Assembly: GCA_024704765.1 (NCBI GenBank)
Contig: JAKMXF010000210.1
Location: 434,001 to 498,000 of the forward strand
Reading direction: 5' to 3'
Source: Oopsacas minuta
Lineage: Eukaryota; Porifera; Hexactinellida; Lyssacinosida; Leucopsacidae
Length of the DNA stretch: 64,000 nt
Positions 29,247 to 39,826 of the stretch are shown piece by piece. Position numbers and translations under genes: made by a program. Every line of letters starts with the position of its first letter. The stretch's first letter is position 1. The notes under the pieces are model-generated. The model was not told the origin of the DNA, did no database searches, and worked only from the letters and a program-made list of their open reading frames with translations.

Positions 29247-30143
29247 ATGACTGATCAAATACTTCTTAGTAGAATGGAATCCCCACCAGTAAAACCTAAA
29301 CAACCTATCAAACTAGGAGATGTTGATATTTACAGCGATGAGAGGGAAATTAGAGGAGCTGGAGGATTATTTCTAGAAAGAGTTTTGTCTTTCATATCTT
29401 GGATATTTGTATTATTTTTTCCGTTATGTTGGTTCTCAATGTGCAGGAATATTCCAGAGTATGAGCGTGCGGTTATTTTCACTTTCGGACGATCTGGTGA
29501 TTTCAAAGAGAAGGGACCAGGCTTTTTCATTGTTAACCCTTTGACGCAGAAGGTGATACAAATCGACAAACGACTCCGCACCCTGAATGTCCCTGTTCAG
29601 GAAATCTTAACCCGAGACGGAGTCTCTGTTCTTGTAGATGCTGTAATTAACTATAGGGTAGAAAACTGTGTGTTTGCTGTTAATAATATTATATCTTATG
29701 AATACGGCACAAGTCTCCTCGGACAGACAACTCTCAGAAATGTTCTAGGTTCTCAGAGTCTCTCCGAATTAATGTCTGATCGAGATAAGCTATCAGCAAA
29801 CATGCAAAAATTGCTAGACATTGCAACTGACCCATGGGGTATCAAGGTTGAGCGAGTTGATATCAAAGACTTGCGTCTTCCCACAGAACTCACTCGCGTT
29901 TTGGCAGCTGAAGCGGAGGCTCATCGCGAGGCCCGGGCTAAGATAATCGCGGCTGAGGGTGAGAAGAACGCAGCCACAGCACTTAACGAAGCAGCTCAGG
30001 TAATCGCCAGTAACCCTGCAGCACTGCAGTTACGTTACTTGCAGACCTTGAATACAATAGCAGGAGAGCACCAGTCTACAATTCTATTCCCTGTACCAAT
30101 GGATATGATGCAACCTGGTGCTGATAAAGTAAAGACACTGTAA
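29247..30143 (+). CDS. Stomatin-family (SPFH/band 7) protein
   Basis: Single exon, 298 residues. A cytosolic N-terminus precedes a single intramembrane hairpin segment (about 47-70; FISWIFVLFFPLCWFSMCRN, with the Pro typical of stomatins). The SPFH domain follows (about 75-235; EYERAVIFTFGR, GPGFF-VNP, TRDGVSV-VDAV-NYRV, LRNVLG--SL--LM-DRD) and then a coiled AEAEA-REARAKII-AEGE helix. Stomatins form oligomeric rings at cholesterol-rich membranes and tune ion channels. The conserved Tyr-rich and oligomerisation segments are intact. It is closest to stomatin and STOML3 and not to the mitochondrial STOML2, which lacks the hairpin. Confidence 0.93.
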   Translation: MTDQILLSRMESPPVKPKQPIKLGDVDIYSDEREIRGAGGLFLERVLSFISWIFVLFFPLCWFSMCRNIPEYERAVIFTFGRSGDFKEKGPGFFIVNPLTQKVIQIDKRLRTLNVPVQEILTRDGVSVLVDAVINYRVENCVFAVNNIISYEYGTSLLGQTTLRNVLGSQSLSELMSDRDKLSANMQKLLDIATDPWGIKVERVDIKDLRLPTELTRVLAAEAEAHREARAKIIAAEGEKNAATALNEAAQVIASNPAALQLRYLQTLNTIAGEHQSTILFPVPMDMMQPGADKVKTL

Positions 30144-30353
30144 CTACAGTCTTACTGAATAATAAATATTTCCTATTCAACGTATTTATCAGTATATTTC
30201 GCTAATAGTATGTATGCCTAAGTAAGGTAAATTCTTAGTTGTGTGAAGTTAACTTATTCCTTTATGATATTATATATTTAGAAAATACTAATATTATGTC
30301 CGAAGGCAACAACTATACCGCGGTTATAGTATTATTTGTATGATAATCTAGTT

Positions 30354-30707
30354 ATGAATGCACCACCACCCTTTGAGTCATTTCTACTCTTAGACGGGGA
30401 GAAAAAGATTGTTATTCAGAAAGATACGAAAGTACCAAATGCTGCACATTTCATAGTGAATAAAGAAGATCATACACTGGGTAATCTTCTACGCGCTCAG
30501 CTCCTTAAAGATCCACAGGTCATTTTCGCAGGCTATAAAGTCCCACACCCTCTTGAACACAAATTCGTACTCCGTGTACAGACGAATGATGGATACACAC
30601 CGCAGGAAGCTCTATCTGTTGCGATTACTGATCTCATTAGTGAATTGAATTTGTTAGAAGAGAGTTTCAAAGAAGCTGTGGACGAAAAGAAGATGGCTCG
30701 CATGTGA
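30354..30707 (+). CDS. POLR2J: RNA polymerase II subunit RPB11
   Basis: Single exon, 117 residues, exactly the human length, if the ATG at 30354 is used (upstream in-frame codons include no ATG). The sequence [52 protein letters not shown] and the C-terminal [11 protein letters not shown] helix are colinear with human POLR2J. RPB11 pairs with RPB3 to nucleate Pol II assembly; it is the homolog of bacterial alpha. Confidence 0.96.
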   Translation: MNAPPPFESFLLLDGEKKIVIQKDTKVPNAAHFIVNKEDHTLGNLLRAQLLKDPQVIFAGYKVPHPLEHKFVLRVQTNDGYTPQEALSVAITDLISELNLLEESFKEAVDEKKMARM

Positions 30708-31130
30708 CTATTTTGTTTAATTTGTCTTTTCTATAAGATTTTATGATGAAAATGAATTATATAAGGTGTCCGAATCATTAAATAAACTTGACTGTTTATA
30801 TAGAGCGTGATTTTTCAATCGCTCTACGTACTTTCTATTTTTGAATTACGTCAATAAGTTAGGTAATTTGAGGCACACCGTGTATGTAGAAACAAATACA
30901 ATAATACTGTTCTGCTTTAGTCTAAGGTTAGGGTCCAGATTTCTTATAAATGACTAAAACAATCGAAACAATTTCTAAGGCTTGTGTCATTATATATTGT
31001 GTTAGACAGATTGAATTTGTAATACAAACTTTTGAAGGAAATCTGAGCTCATTTTTAACAGAAATTATAATAACTATTGATATTGTATATAAGCATTCTG
31101 ATTTTATAACGATTGTATATTTGCTGATAG
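30708..31130 (+). other. Intergenic, no gene seen
   Basis: 423 bp of AT-rich sequence between POLR2J and the TBC gene. The short ORF at 30950-31150 overlaps the TBC start in another frame and has no domain content. Confidence 0.5.
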
Positions 31131-34100
31131 ATGTGGGTACAACCAAGTGAAGTGTTTTTCGCTCCTTTTTGGTCTGTTGAGAGAGCAAACCCTTTCTTCT
31201 CTCTACAGCACCGTGTGAGTCACAAGGAGAACGGATTTGTAGCCAAAGTACTCGGTACTCTTGACACTGTTCGTGAATCCAAACCAACTCCCTACCGTAT
31301 TCTCTTGCAGATGCGTACACAGGACTTCATGATGTCATGGGTAGTAGCTGTTGGGCACAGCAAGGAGGAGATAGATTATTATTGGAATTGGCTTGATTCT
31401 AATATGATTAGCACATTAGAAGCTTTTGATGATAATGTAGAAGCATGTAGTTTTGCTAGAGCAAAGGTTGAGAGTCTTGTCGCAGAGGAGGAATTCAGGA
31501 GATCTCCAGCTGATCCAGAGATGAAAAGATTCGACGAAGCTGAAAGGAGATTTCTAGAAACCTTCAAGATTTCTTCAGAAGAACGAGAGAGGCTTGTTAA
31601 CTACTTTTCATGTTCTCACTGGAATAGCAAATTACCCAGACACGGTTGGATGTATTTAACCCTAAACAGACTCTGTTTCAATGCCTATACATTTGGTAGT
31701 GAGCTTAATATTGTGTTAAGATGGACGGATATTAGTCATTTGGAGCATACTACATTCAGAATGATGGACGCTATAATTGTTAAGTCTGGAAAGGATAGAT
31801 TTGTATTTTGTTTTATCTCTCAACAGGGCGAGAGATGTTTCCAACAGCTACAACAACTAGCTAATGAGTGTGTACAGAGACATCTAAAGCATACAGCACT
31901 GCCTGAAGAATCACAAAATGAAGTTTCTAGACAGACAAAAAAACCTTCTGTAAGATTGCTAACTCAGAAAACCCCGATTGATAAGAGAGAAAAGTTTCTT
32001 CTTAAAAACAAACTTGACACTAAAAAACTGACTGAGGAGAAGATTAGATTTTTTAGACTGCCGAAAGAAGAGCTTCTACACGGTCATCTACGTTGTAGCT
32101 TACATAACCCTTCTAACAAGGAAGATGCTATCCATGGTTCAGTGTTCTGTTTTCAAAACTTCCTATGCTTTGAAAGTAAAGTACGAGAAAGAATGTGGAT
32201 TGTTATTCCACTGTTAGAGATATCTGTAATAGAGAAAGCTACATTTAGCACTTCTGCCTTGTACATCAACACACGCAATCAGATTTGCTATATTTTCGAT
32301 GATCTTAGCAATCAACGTGATTTTCTATGGAAATTGATATCTGATTTCTTGGCTAAAACTTCTTCAACTCATCACAATAAAGCTAGTGTTACTCCTTTCG
32401 AAATTCAGCAGCCCCTTCATATCCAGTTCCCTCCCCCTCCCTCTTATTTCCAGAGCACTTCAGAGACTGAACGCACGTTAGAAGAGAAAGAACACGCATG
32501 GGAACATCACTTCAACATGTATGGACGAGGTGTATGTATGTATCGTACACAAGAGCTCTGGGATCTGGTACATAAGGGAATTCTACAGAAATACAAGCCT
32601 GATATATGGATGATATTCTCAGGTGCTATTTTCTACCTAAACTCTAACCCAGGCTACTATGAGGAATTAGTTATGAAGAGTGATGAAACGTATTTGGATT
32701 CTTTTGAAGATATAGAGCGTGATCTACACAGATCTCTCCCAGAACATCCTGCTTTCCAGACAGACATTGGTATAGCAGCACTCCGTAGAGTCCTGAGAGC
32801 ATACGCTCTGAGGAACCCTTCTGTTGGGTACTGTCAAGCTATGAACATAGTTACCTCTATGATTCTACTGGAATGTGACGAGATACAAGCCTTCTGGCTG
32901 CTGGCTGCTCTAACAGAACGTATTCTCCCTGATTACTATAATGCTAAAGTTGTTGGTGCTTTGGTAGACCAGAGAGTGTTTGAGTGTTTAGCCGAGCAGT
33001 ATATCCCAGAGTTACATGCTAGGCTGGATAGTCTCGGAGTACTTCCTATGATAACCATGTCCTGGTTCCTAACTATATTCATTAATGCAATGCCTTACTC
33101 AAGTGCTATGAATCTCGTTGATCTGCTATTCTATGATGGATGTAAGTCATTATTCCAAATCGGTTTAGCTCTGCTGGACCTGAACAGAGCAGAAATCATG
33201 AAATGTACAGATGATGGAGAAACAATGAGTCTGCTCTCCTCTTACTTAGAGAGGATCACTAACGTGTCTAACCCCCATTCTGTAACCAGACATGGTCCGG
33301 GTCACACAGTGGGCGCTCTAGCAAATCAACCCTCAATTGACATATTAGAACTGATAGAAAGTGCGAATAATAGATTCGGACATGTAACTAATGAGATGAT
33401 AGAACAGAAACGTAATATGACTCGGATTCACGTGTTCAAGAGTTTGGAGGAATCAGCTCGTAAATCCGTTTTGAGAGGAGTTATTAATGGGACTCTATTC
33501 ACGCAGACAGAGCTAGAGCAATTGTACCAATTATTCGTAGACGGGGTCCCTGAGGACGGATTCCTCCCGATTAGCAAGACAGCAGGAGCCCCCTTCAAGG
33601 AACAGAAAGTAGACTGTACAATATTCTGTCCTCTGTTCTTATACTTGTCCGGGTGGTCAGAGAATGAGAAATCAGGAGAGTACGGGAATGAATTAGCAAT
33701 GCAAGCATTCAGACTCCTGGACACAGATATAGACGGTCATGTCTCTTTCAAAGAACTAATCTCTCTCGTATCTCTCCTGGCTAAGGGCCGGTTACAACAC
33801 AAACTAGTACTGTTATATTGTCTACACATAATGCCTGCTTTAGATTCTAACGGTCTTCCCCCTGATATACCCGATAAGATTACTACAGAAGATATAGATA
33901 CTACTGATAAAAAGGATTTGACCACTACAATTGAGAAGGAGATTAATGCCTGCCTAGAGAGGAGGAAGAGAGAAACAGATTTTTCTATTAAGTTTCTCTC
34001 TTCAAATCCTCCTAATTTAACAATGGAGCAATTCTTCCAGCTTTGTAAGACAGTACAACATCTCTCAATTATTAAGGAGGACAATGAAGAACTGTTTAGA

Positions 34101-34604
34101 GCTATTCAGGAGTTTATAGCTGGTATAATACAAGAAGGTAGAAACAATGCTGATTCCACTAACCAACAGGATAAAGAGGTCCAACAGACTAGAGAAGAGA
34201 TTCTCATAACTTCTCCCGCTAAAGATACACTACAGTTACCGACAGTAGAATCTAGTGAACAGTCCTCTCGTACATCTTCCTCAATGAATGATTTTGAGTT
34301 AGTTGATGCTACAGATATACCTCATCTTATAACCAATAACCTCTCTATAGATTTAGAGGAATTAACTTCTGGAGAAGGAGACACTCCAGAAAATCAAGTT
34401 CAACCCAAAAATCCTTCAGAAGACCTCTCTATTAATCCTCCCACTGAGACTCAGGCAGCCTCACAGACAGGGAAACAATTCACGAATCAATATTATCTTC
34501 CTCCTGACTGGTTTATAACTTTTGATCAGTTTTTAGCTCACTTTGAGCAACATGCTCCGCTTTGTGAGTTCCTCAGTGAATTGACTATAATCAGCTTACA
34601 GTAA
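31131..34604 (+). CDS. TBC1D8/TBC1D9-type Rab GTPase-activating protein
   Basis: Single exon, 1157 residues. The N-terminus MWVQPSEVFFA---W--ERANPFF is that of human TBC1D9. Two GRAM domains follow (about 157-245 and 307-410), then the TBC domain (about 490-700), with the Arg finger region ERDLHRSLPEHPAFQ and the Gln finger VGYCQAMN. An EF-hand-like loop (DTDIDGHVSFKEL, about 861-873) and a Ser/Thr-rich tail complete it. Both catalytic fingers are present, so it should be an active Rab GAP. TBC1D9 family members act in endosome and autophagy traffic. The order and length match the family. Confidence 0.93.
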   Translation: MWVQPSEVFFAPFWSVERANPFFSLQHRVSHKENGFVAKVLGTLDTVRESKPTPYRILLQMRTQDFMMSWVVAVGHSKEEIDYYWNWLDSNMISTLEAFDDNVEACSFARAKVESLVAEEEFRRSPADPEMKRFDEAERRFLETFKISSEERERLVNYFSCSHWNSKLPRHGWMYLTLNRLCFNAYTFGSELNIVLRWTDISHLEHTTFRMMDAIIVKSGKDRFVFCFISQQGERCFQQLQQLANECVQRHLKHTALPEESQNEVSRQTKKPSVRLLTQKTPIDKREKFLLKNKLDTKKLTEEKIRFFRLPKEELLHGHLRCSLHNPSNKEDAIHGSVFCFQNFLCFESKVRERMWIVIPLLEISVIEKATFSTSALYINTRNQICYIFDDLSNQRDFLWKLISDFLAKTSSTHHNKASVTPFEIQQPLHIQFPPPPSYFQSTSETERTLEEKEHAWEHHFNMYGRGVCMYRTQELWDLVHKGILQKYKPDIWMIFSGAIFYLNSNPGYYEELVMKSDETYLDSFEDIERDLHRSLPEHPAFQTDIGIAALRRVLRAYALRNPSVGYCQAMNIVTSMILLECDEIQAFWLLAALTERILPDYYNAKVVGALVDQRVFECLAEQYIPELHARLDSLGVLPMITMSWFLTIFINAMPYSSAMNLVDLLFYDGCKSLFQIGLALLDLNRAEIMKCTDDGETMSLLSSYLERITNVSNPHSVTRHGPGHTVGALANQPSIDILELIESANNRFGHVTNEMIEQKRNMTRIHVFKSLEESARKSVLRGVINGTLFTQTELEQLYQLFVDGVPEDGFLPISKTAGAPFKEQKVDCTIFCPLFLYLSGWSENEKSGEYGNELAMQAFRLLDTDIDGHVSFKELISLVSLLAKGRLQHKLVLLYCLHIMPALDSNGLPPDIPDKITTEDIDTTDKKDLTTTIEKEINACLERRKRETDFSIKFLSSNPPNLTMEQFFQLCKTVQHLSIIKEDNEELFRAIQEFIAGIIQEGRNNADSTNQQDKEVQQTREEILITSPAKDTLQLPTVESSEQSSRTSSSMNDFELVDATDIPHLITNNLSIDLEELTSGEGDTPENQVQPKNPSEDLSINPPTETQAASQTGKQFTNQYYLPPDWFITFDQFLAHFEQHAPLCEFLSELTIISLQ

Positions 34605-34800
34605 TTACAATTATGTTATGTACATTCTTTATTGTATATGTATATAATGAGAATTGAAATTTCAGTGTAGCGATTGTAATTGCAGGCGTATAACAGTGCA
34701 TTTTGGATGAATGAATGAATGAATTATTTCTACCTTTGTTATATGATCATTTAGCTTACATTTATAATATGAATCCTACGTTAATATATTTATGTTGAGA

Positions 34801-34842
34801 ATGGCCGGATTCAACTATCTCTATTACTTGTCTAGTCGATGA
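34801..34842 (+). promoter_or_regulatory. Upstream ORF overlapping the fucosyltransferase start
   Basis: A 13-codon ORF begins at ATG 34801 with A at -3 and G at +4. Its TGA (34840-34842) overlaps the main ATG (34839) as ATGA. The main ATG has a weaker context (T at -3). If the transcript includes it, the uORF should reduce translation of the enzyme or require reinitiation. Confidence 0.45.
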
Positions 34843-36266
34843 GGAACAATAGATATTCTAATCATTTCTACATCAAACTACTGGTAACTCTTGTTTTATT
34901 TGCATATGTATTCTTCACTCCTTGGCGATACAGTTATACAGAAGAAGAATTTATCGCAGAATTTCCTCAGATAAACTCAGATTATGTAGCAGATAATGCT
35001 AGACTGTATCAGTTAGCTGCTGAATTAAATCCATTAGTACGAAATACTGTGTATGATAATTTGAAGGAGGAAGACATTACACAAGAATTTATAATCAGTG
35101 AAGTTAAGAGAACAGCTAAAGAGAACGATATCCCTGTTCTCATTTGGTGGTCTAACTTGTACCCAGATATGACCGATTTTAAACAATGTGGAAAAAGCAC
35201 CTGTGTAGTAACTAGGGATAGAAAAATATTCAGTGATAAAGAGTTCGAAAACGTAGCAATATTGTTCTACGGTTCTAGCGTAAATTGGGATGACCTGCCT
35301 CTCCCTCGAAGTACACAGCTTTGGGGTCTATTGCACGATGAATCTTCTAAGAATAATATCGAACTCAATTTTATAGAAGTGCTAAGTTTGTTTAATTATA
35401 CTTCAACATTCAGTCGTTATTCAGATGTTCCCCTTACTACAATGTACCTACCCACATTAAATTATCTAACTGAGCCTGTCAATTACCCTCCTAGTGAAAT
35501 GCAGGAGTCACGAGGATCTGTTCTATACATCCATTCAGATTGTCAGGTACCGACATACCGTGATCTCTACACTAAAGAACTGATGAAACATATAACAGTT
35601 GATTCGTATGGAAGTTGTTTGAATAACAAAGAATTCCCTGATTACTTGAAAAGTGGCGGTAACATACTTAAATTTCAACATGAAGATCTATACAAGTTTA
35701 TACAAGGATACAAATTTACATTAGCATTTGAAAATTCTCGCTGTGATGACTATATCACTGAGAAATTATGGAGACCTCTTCATATGAGGTCAATCCCTAT
35801 CTACCATGGTGCTAGAACTGTAAAGGATTGGGTACCTGCTGAACATAGCGTAATATATGCAGAAGATTTTAATAATCCAAGAGAGCTAGCTGACTACCTC
35901 AAATATCTAGAGGCTAATGAAACTGCTTATGAAGAATATTTCAGTTATAAAGTTAAGGTTACTAACCAGAGATTAATCAATGCTATGAATGATAGAATAT
36001 GGAATTATTACAAAGATGGAATTGATTTTATTGAAGGGTTCAATTGTTTAATGTGTCAAAAGCTAGATGAGCTATCTATAGCTAAAAAGGAAAATCGAGT
36101 TATACCTCCTAGGATTGTAGATATTAAGCATTATAACTGTGAAACACCTCAGAAAAGATTAACTAAGAAATATATGGATCATTTTGACTGGTACGGAGTG
36201 TATGCAAGAGGATACAATCATGCTAAAGTAATCAGAAACCGCGTGTTGAATAACACACACTTTTGA
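34839..36266 (+). CDS. Alpha-1,3-fucosyltransferase, FUT10/FUT11 group
   Basis: Single exon, 475 residues. A short cytosolic tail and signal anchor (about 9-27) give a type II Golgi/ER protein. The catalytic GT10 motif at about 293-325 (FTLAFENSRCDDYITEKLWRP, then IPIYHG) contains the conserved GDP-fucose-binding residues. The C-terminus keeps the Cys-rich part seen in FUT10/11 (FNCLMCQKL, HYNCETPQKR). FUT10 and FUT11 have been reported as protein O-fucosyltransferases acting on EMI domains. An upstream ORF overlaps the start codon. Confidence 0.88.
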   Translation: MRNNRYSNHFYIKLLVTLVLFAYVFFTPWRYSYTEEEFIAEFPQINSDYVADNARLYQLAAELNPLVRNTVYDNLKEEDITQEFIISEVKRTAKENDIPVLIWWSNLYPDMTDFKQCGKSTCVVTRDRKIFSDKEFENVAILFYGSSVNWDDLPLPRSTQLWGLLHDESSKNNIELNFIEVLSLFNYTSTFSRYSDVPLTTMYLPTLNYLTEPVNYPPSEMQESRGSVLYIHSDCQVPTYRDLYTKELMKHITVDSYGSCLNNKEFPDYLKSGGNILKFQHEDLYKFIQGYKFTLAFENSRCDDYITEKLWRPLHMRSIPIYHGARTVKDWVPAEHSVIYAEDFNNPRELADYLKYLEANETAYEEYFSYKVKVTNQRLINAMNDRIWNYYKDGIDFIEGFNCLMCQKLDELSIAKKENRVIPPRIVDIKHYNCETPQKRLTKKYMDHFDWYGVYARGYNHAKVIRNRVLNNTHF

Positions 36267-36393
36267 CTCGATTTGAAATTTGGATTGGATTTTAATTTGT
36301 AATTTGGCATTATTTTAATTAATACACATATGAATGTTATTTGAATATAACTCTTATATTATTGGCTATTAATTTATAGTTTTAAGATATTTA

Positions 36394-37098
36394 ATGCGGT
36401 GTGGAGGGTATAACAATGGAATAGCTGGGGAGAGGCTACATGAAGTTTGTTATCTAGGAGATCTTAATGCTGTCAAAAAAGTTATAGAAACAGGAGTAGA
36501 CATCAATGTAGCTAATAAAGTTAATAAATGGACTCCATTACATTGGGCTGTCTCACAGAGCAATTTCCCATTAGTTGAATACCTTATTGGCGAAGGTGCT
36601 GATAGAAATATGGAAAATGATAAAGGACAGACACCAGTCCAGCTATCTACTAGCCAAGAGATTGATAACTTACTGAAATCTGAAAACGGTGTGATTGAAG
36701 AAAATGCTACTAAAACGAGCGAATTTTCTAAAGTTAACATTCGTGAAAAGCATGGATTTGTCCCTAATTTTATAGAATATCCTCATATCACATATCCTGG
36801 CAGAGAAGACGATCATTTGAATGAGTCTGTACTTATTCAGTCTAGAGAGATTTATGTCAAAGTTAGGATTGCAGAAAACGAAGAGACAGATTTCATTGAA
36901 CTAGATATTGACGTTGAGGGCATTTCATTCGAAGAATTTAGGTTCATTTTATGCCAAGAATTACAGATAAATACAAAACAGCAATCAGTAAAGAAAATAC
37001 GAAAACTTCCAAACACAATTGTTAGGAACGAGAAAGACATTAAACGTCTAAAAGAAGGGACAGAGGTAGAACTAATTTTGATTGATAATCAAGTTTAA
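36394..37098 (+). CDS. ANKRD40: Ankyrin repeat domain protein 40
   Basis: Single exon, 234 residues. Ankyrin repeats at about 12-100 (ERLHEVCYLGDLNAVKKVIETGVDIN, then W-PLHWAV, then GADRN) precede a linker and a C-terminal beta-grasp-like region (about 148-230). That region contains IRKLPNTIVRNEKDIKRL, nearly identical to the end of human ANKRD40. The long Pro-rich linker of the vertebrate protein is reduced here. Its molecular function is not established. Confidence 0.88.
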   Translation: MRCGGYNNGIAGERLHEVCYLGDLNAVKKVIETGVDINVANKVNKWTPLHWAVSQSNFPLVEYLIGEGADRNMENDKGQTPVQLSTSQEIDNLLKSENGVIEENATKTSEFSKVNIREKHGFVPNFIEYPHITYPGREDDHLNESVLIQSREIYVKVRIAENEETDFIELDIDVEGISFEEFRFILCQELQINTKQQSVKKIRKLPNTIVRNEKDIKRLKEGTEVELILIDNQV

Positions 37099-37348
37099 AT
37101 ATACTATTTCCAATTATGTTGATATTGTAATTAGTCTTGTCCAAGGGTCTTATCCACCACATGAACAAAATTGAACAATATGCCTTATATATTGCAAGTT
37201 ATACGTGTATAAGTATAGCCCATTTTAATACGAATAGTCCCTGGTATGATAACTATAATATTCATAAGGAGGAATACTATTAGTTTGTGTTATTATAATA
37301 TTATTCACAAGTTATTTTATTAACAAATAGATCTTTTGCTATAATACA

Positions 37349-38014
37349 ATGGGTACGTGTCTTATCGTGATGAAAATCTTCTTAATATGCTTCTGTGTAT
37401 TACTTTGGGGTATTGCAGCAGCTCTCTTATACGGAATCACAACATACTTTATCTCAATTAATGACCTCAGCTCATTGACTGAGGGCTCTAACTTGCTATA
37501 CACACTATTACCACTTCTGGTGATTATCGTAGTAGCTCTAGTACTGGTTGTATTAGGGGTCCTAGGTATAATTGGTGGCATAATCGGTAACAAAGCTATG
37601 CTCTCGATCTTCTCTTGTATACTTGTTATAGTGATGGTAGCACAGATAGCAGCTGGTGTGCTAGCTGTCGTATTCAGAAGTGAGGTTATAAATCATCTGA
37701 GCACTGGGCTACAGATTAATATACAGAGATATGAGAATTCTACCACTGTACGTGACGCTGTTGATTTCTTACAGTCTAGTTTACAATGTTGTGGTGTTAC
37801 TAATGTCACTGACTGGGATGAACAACCACTGCCTAATTCGTGTTGTCGTAACAATGACTGTGAAACTAATGAGCCATTCATGACAGGATGTCTCAGCAAA
37901 ATAGAGAGTACGATAATACAGTCTTCTGCTATAGCTATAGCTGTAGCAGTGGTATTAGCTCTGGTAGAGACTCTGGGTATTGTATTCGCATGTATTGTGA
38001 TGTGTTTTGACTGA
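37349..38014 (+). CDS. Tetraspanin
   Basis: Single exon, 221 residues. Four membrane segments (about 8-30, 50-75, 82-105, 190-215) and a large extracellular loop (about 108-188) with CCG (QCCGV), a second Cys pair (SCCRN), and C at about 165 and 175. This gives the tetraspanin six-Cys set. The first loop is short. Tetraspanins organise membrane microdomains with integrins and other partners; the subfamily cannot be fixed. Confidence 0.88.
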   Translation: MGTCLIVMKIFLICFCVLLWGIAAALLYGITTYFISINDLSSLTEGSNLLYTLLPLLVIIVVALVLVVLGVLGIIGGIIGNKAMLSIFSCILVIVMVAQIAAGVLAVVFRSEVINHLSTGLQINIQRYENSTTVRDAVDFLQSSLQCCGVTNVTDWDEQPLPNSCCRNNDCETNEPFMTGCLSKIESTIIQSSAIAIAVAVVLALVETLGIVFACIVMCFD

Positions 38015-38557
38015 GCTGTACAAGCATATGTATATATTCAACTCATGGATTGTATCATACTATTTCATAAGCTAGAGCTTTTAAGTGTCTCTACGCATGT
38101 ACTATACTTTTGTAACATTCTATTAGTTCTATAACATCATGTATAATTTGTATATGTTAGTTAAAACTTGTCTTTCTTAGGAAAGTTTGTGCCATTCTAT
38201 TATCACTATGTAAATTGATAGCATGTTTTATCAGCCAGTCACCTTAACACTTTTTCTACTTGGTACGTAAACGTTAATATTGAAAATATTGATAATATTA
38301 ATAATATTGATAATATTAATAATATTGATAATATTAATAATATTGATAATATTAATAATATTAATAATATTGATAATTTTGGGCTAAAACTATTGAAATG
38401 TACAATTCAATAATGCAAATATATTGCATAATATATGAAAATGTGGCTGTGTAAATTCTCAATTACCTATCAATTTCTTTTGGATATATGCCGGTGGCTT
38501 CGTTCTCTTACGTATCTGAAGTCTTACTTTCCTTTAGATTTGTGGCTCTGAATTTAA
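38015..38557 (+). other. Intergenic with an AT-rich minisatellite
   Basis: 543 bp between the tetraspanin and nucleoredoxin genes. Apart from the tandem repeat at about 38277-38376 nothing was seen. Confidence 0.6.
38277..38376. repeat. Tandem repeat, 18-bp unit of GATAATATTAATAATATT
   Basis: About five copies of an 18-bp unit built of two alternating 9-mers (GATAATATT and AATAATATT) with minor variation at the ends. The length probably varies between individuals. Confidence 0.9.
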
Positions 38558-39826
38558 ATGATGTCCGACCTTGTAAAATGTATCGGAGAGAAGTTGGTTA
38601 GGAAAGAAGGAGAGGATCTGATTAACGTAAATACAGAATCCTTAGTTAAAGAGGGGTCACTGGTCGGACTGTACTTCTCTGCTTCTTGGTGTTCACCTTG
38701 TCAAAAATTCACTCCCGAATTAGTAAAATGGTTCACCGATCTTACATCTACGGGGAAGAAACTGGAAGGAAAGCTGGAAATAATTTTTCTAAGTTCTGAT
38801 GAGGATGAGACAAAATTTATTGAATATTTCAAAATAATGCCTTGGTATGCACTCCCTTATTCAGATCGTGATAAGAAGAAGGAAATTGCAGAAAATTTTC
38901 AAGTCAAAAATATTCCTACGTTAATTTTCCTTGATGCGAAGACAGGTGATATCCATACCAAAGACGGACGTCAGATTGTGAATAAGGATAAGGATGCTAT
39001 TGAATTCCCTTGGCTGCCTGCCCCCGATTCTATAAGCAGTTTCTTTAACGATCCTATCGTTGATAATCAAGGCAATACATTCTTACCGGATGAAGTTATA
39101 AATGGTAAATCTGTGAGTCTGTTTTTCTCAGCTCATTGGTGTCCACCTTGTAAACGCTTTACTCCTATCCTTCTTGACCTGTACCAACTTGTGAATAAGA
39201 ATGAGAAGAAGTTAGAAATTATATTCTTCAGTTTAGATAGAAATTTAGATGAGTACAATCAATATTTCGCAACTTTACCGTTTAAAGGTCTACCATTTGA
39301 CGTTAAGAAAACCAAGAAAATGGCTCGTCGCTTCTTCATAAGCGGTATCCCTGCTTTAGTGATGATGAATGATAAAATGGAAGTGCTTAATCTGAATGCA
39401 CGTACACATATTGAGCTAGATCCTACAGCCAAACTATTCCCATGGAAAGCCGGCATATTCGGTCAGATGAAGTCTACACATGATGCTGCGTATGCTATAG
39501 CTCACCCCTCTGTTATATATGCTCCTAATACTAATGAGGGAGAAATAGAGGAAGCAAAATGTATTCTACAAGAAATTCATAACAGTTTCAAGGATAGGAA
39601 CGATATTCTATTAAACTTTTTCTATTACGTGAAAGACCCTGATATAGCCATCACAGACCCATGTGAGGAGATATACCAGAAAGCTATTGGAAAGAACGGT
39701 GTTTGTATTCTATTTGATGCTAAAAACAGTTGTAAATATGTGTTTGACAAGATTGACAAGAATGACATGCGGGATAAAATACAACAGTTCCTGAGTGATG
39801 GTCTTAAAATGGAATCATTGACCTAA
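38558..39826 (+). CDS. NXN: Nucleoredoxin
   Basis: Single exon, 422 residues. Two thioredoxin-fold domains carry active sites W44-C-S-P-C48 and W194-C-P-P-C198, each followed by the tryparedoxin-like F-S-D motif (FLSSDEDE; FFSLDRN) and a cis-Pro IP-L. A third thioredoxin-like domain at the C-terminus lacks the Cys pair, as in human NXN (435 residues). Nucleoredoxin is a redox regulator that binds Dishevelled and represses Wnt signalling. The first active site here is CSPC, a small deviation from the CPPC of vertebrates. Confidence 0.9.
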   Translation: MMSDLVKCIGEKLVRKEGEDLINVNTESLVKEGSLVGLYFSASWCSPCQKFTPELVKWFTDLTSTGKKLEGKLEIIFLSSDEDETKFIEYFKIMPWYALPYSDRDKKKEIAENFQVKNIPTLIFLDAKTGDIHTKDGRQIVNKDKDAIEFPWLPAPDSISSFFNDPIVDNQGNTFLPDEVINGKSVSLFFSAHWCPPCKRFTPILLDLYQLVNKNEKKLEIIFFSLDRNLDEYNQYFATLPFKGLPFDVKKTKKMARRFFISGIPALVMMNDKMEVLNLNARTHIELDPTAKLFPWKAGIFGQMKSTHDAAYAIAHPSVIYAPNTNEGEIEEAKCILQEIHNSFKDRNDILLNFFYYVKDPDIAITDPCEEIYQKAIGKNGVCILFDAKNSCKYVFDKIDKNDMRDKIQQFLSDGLKMESLT

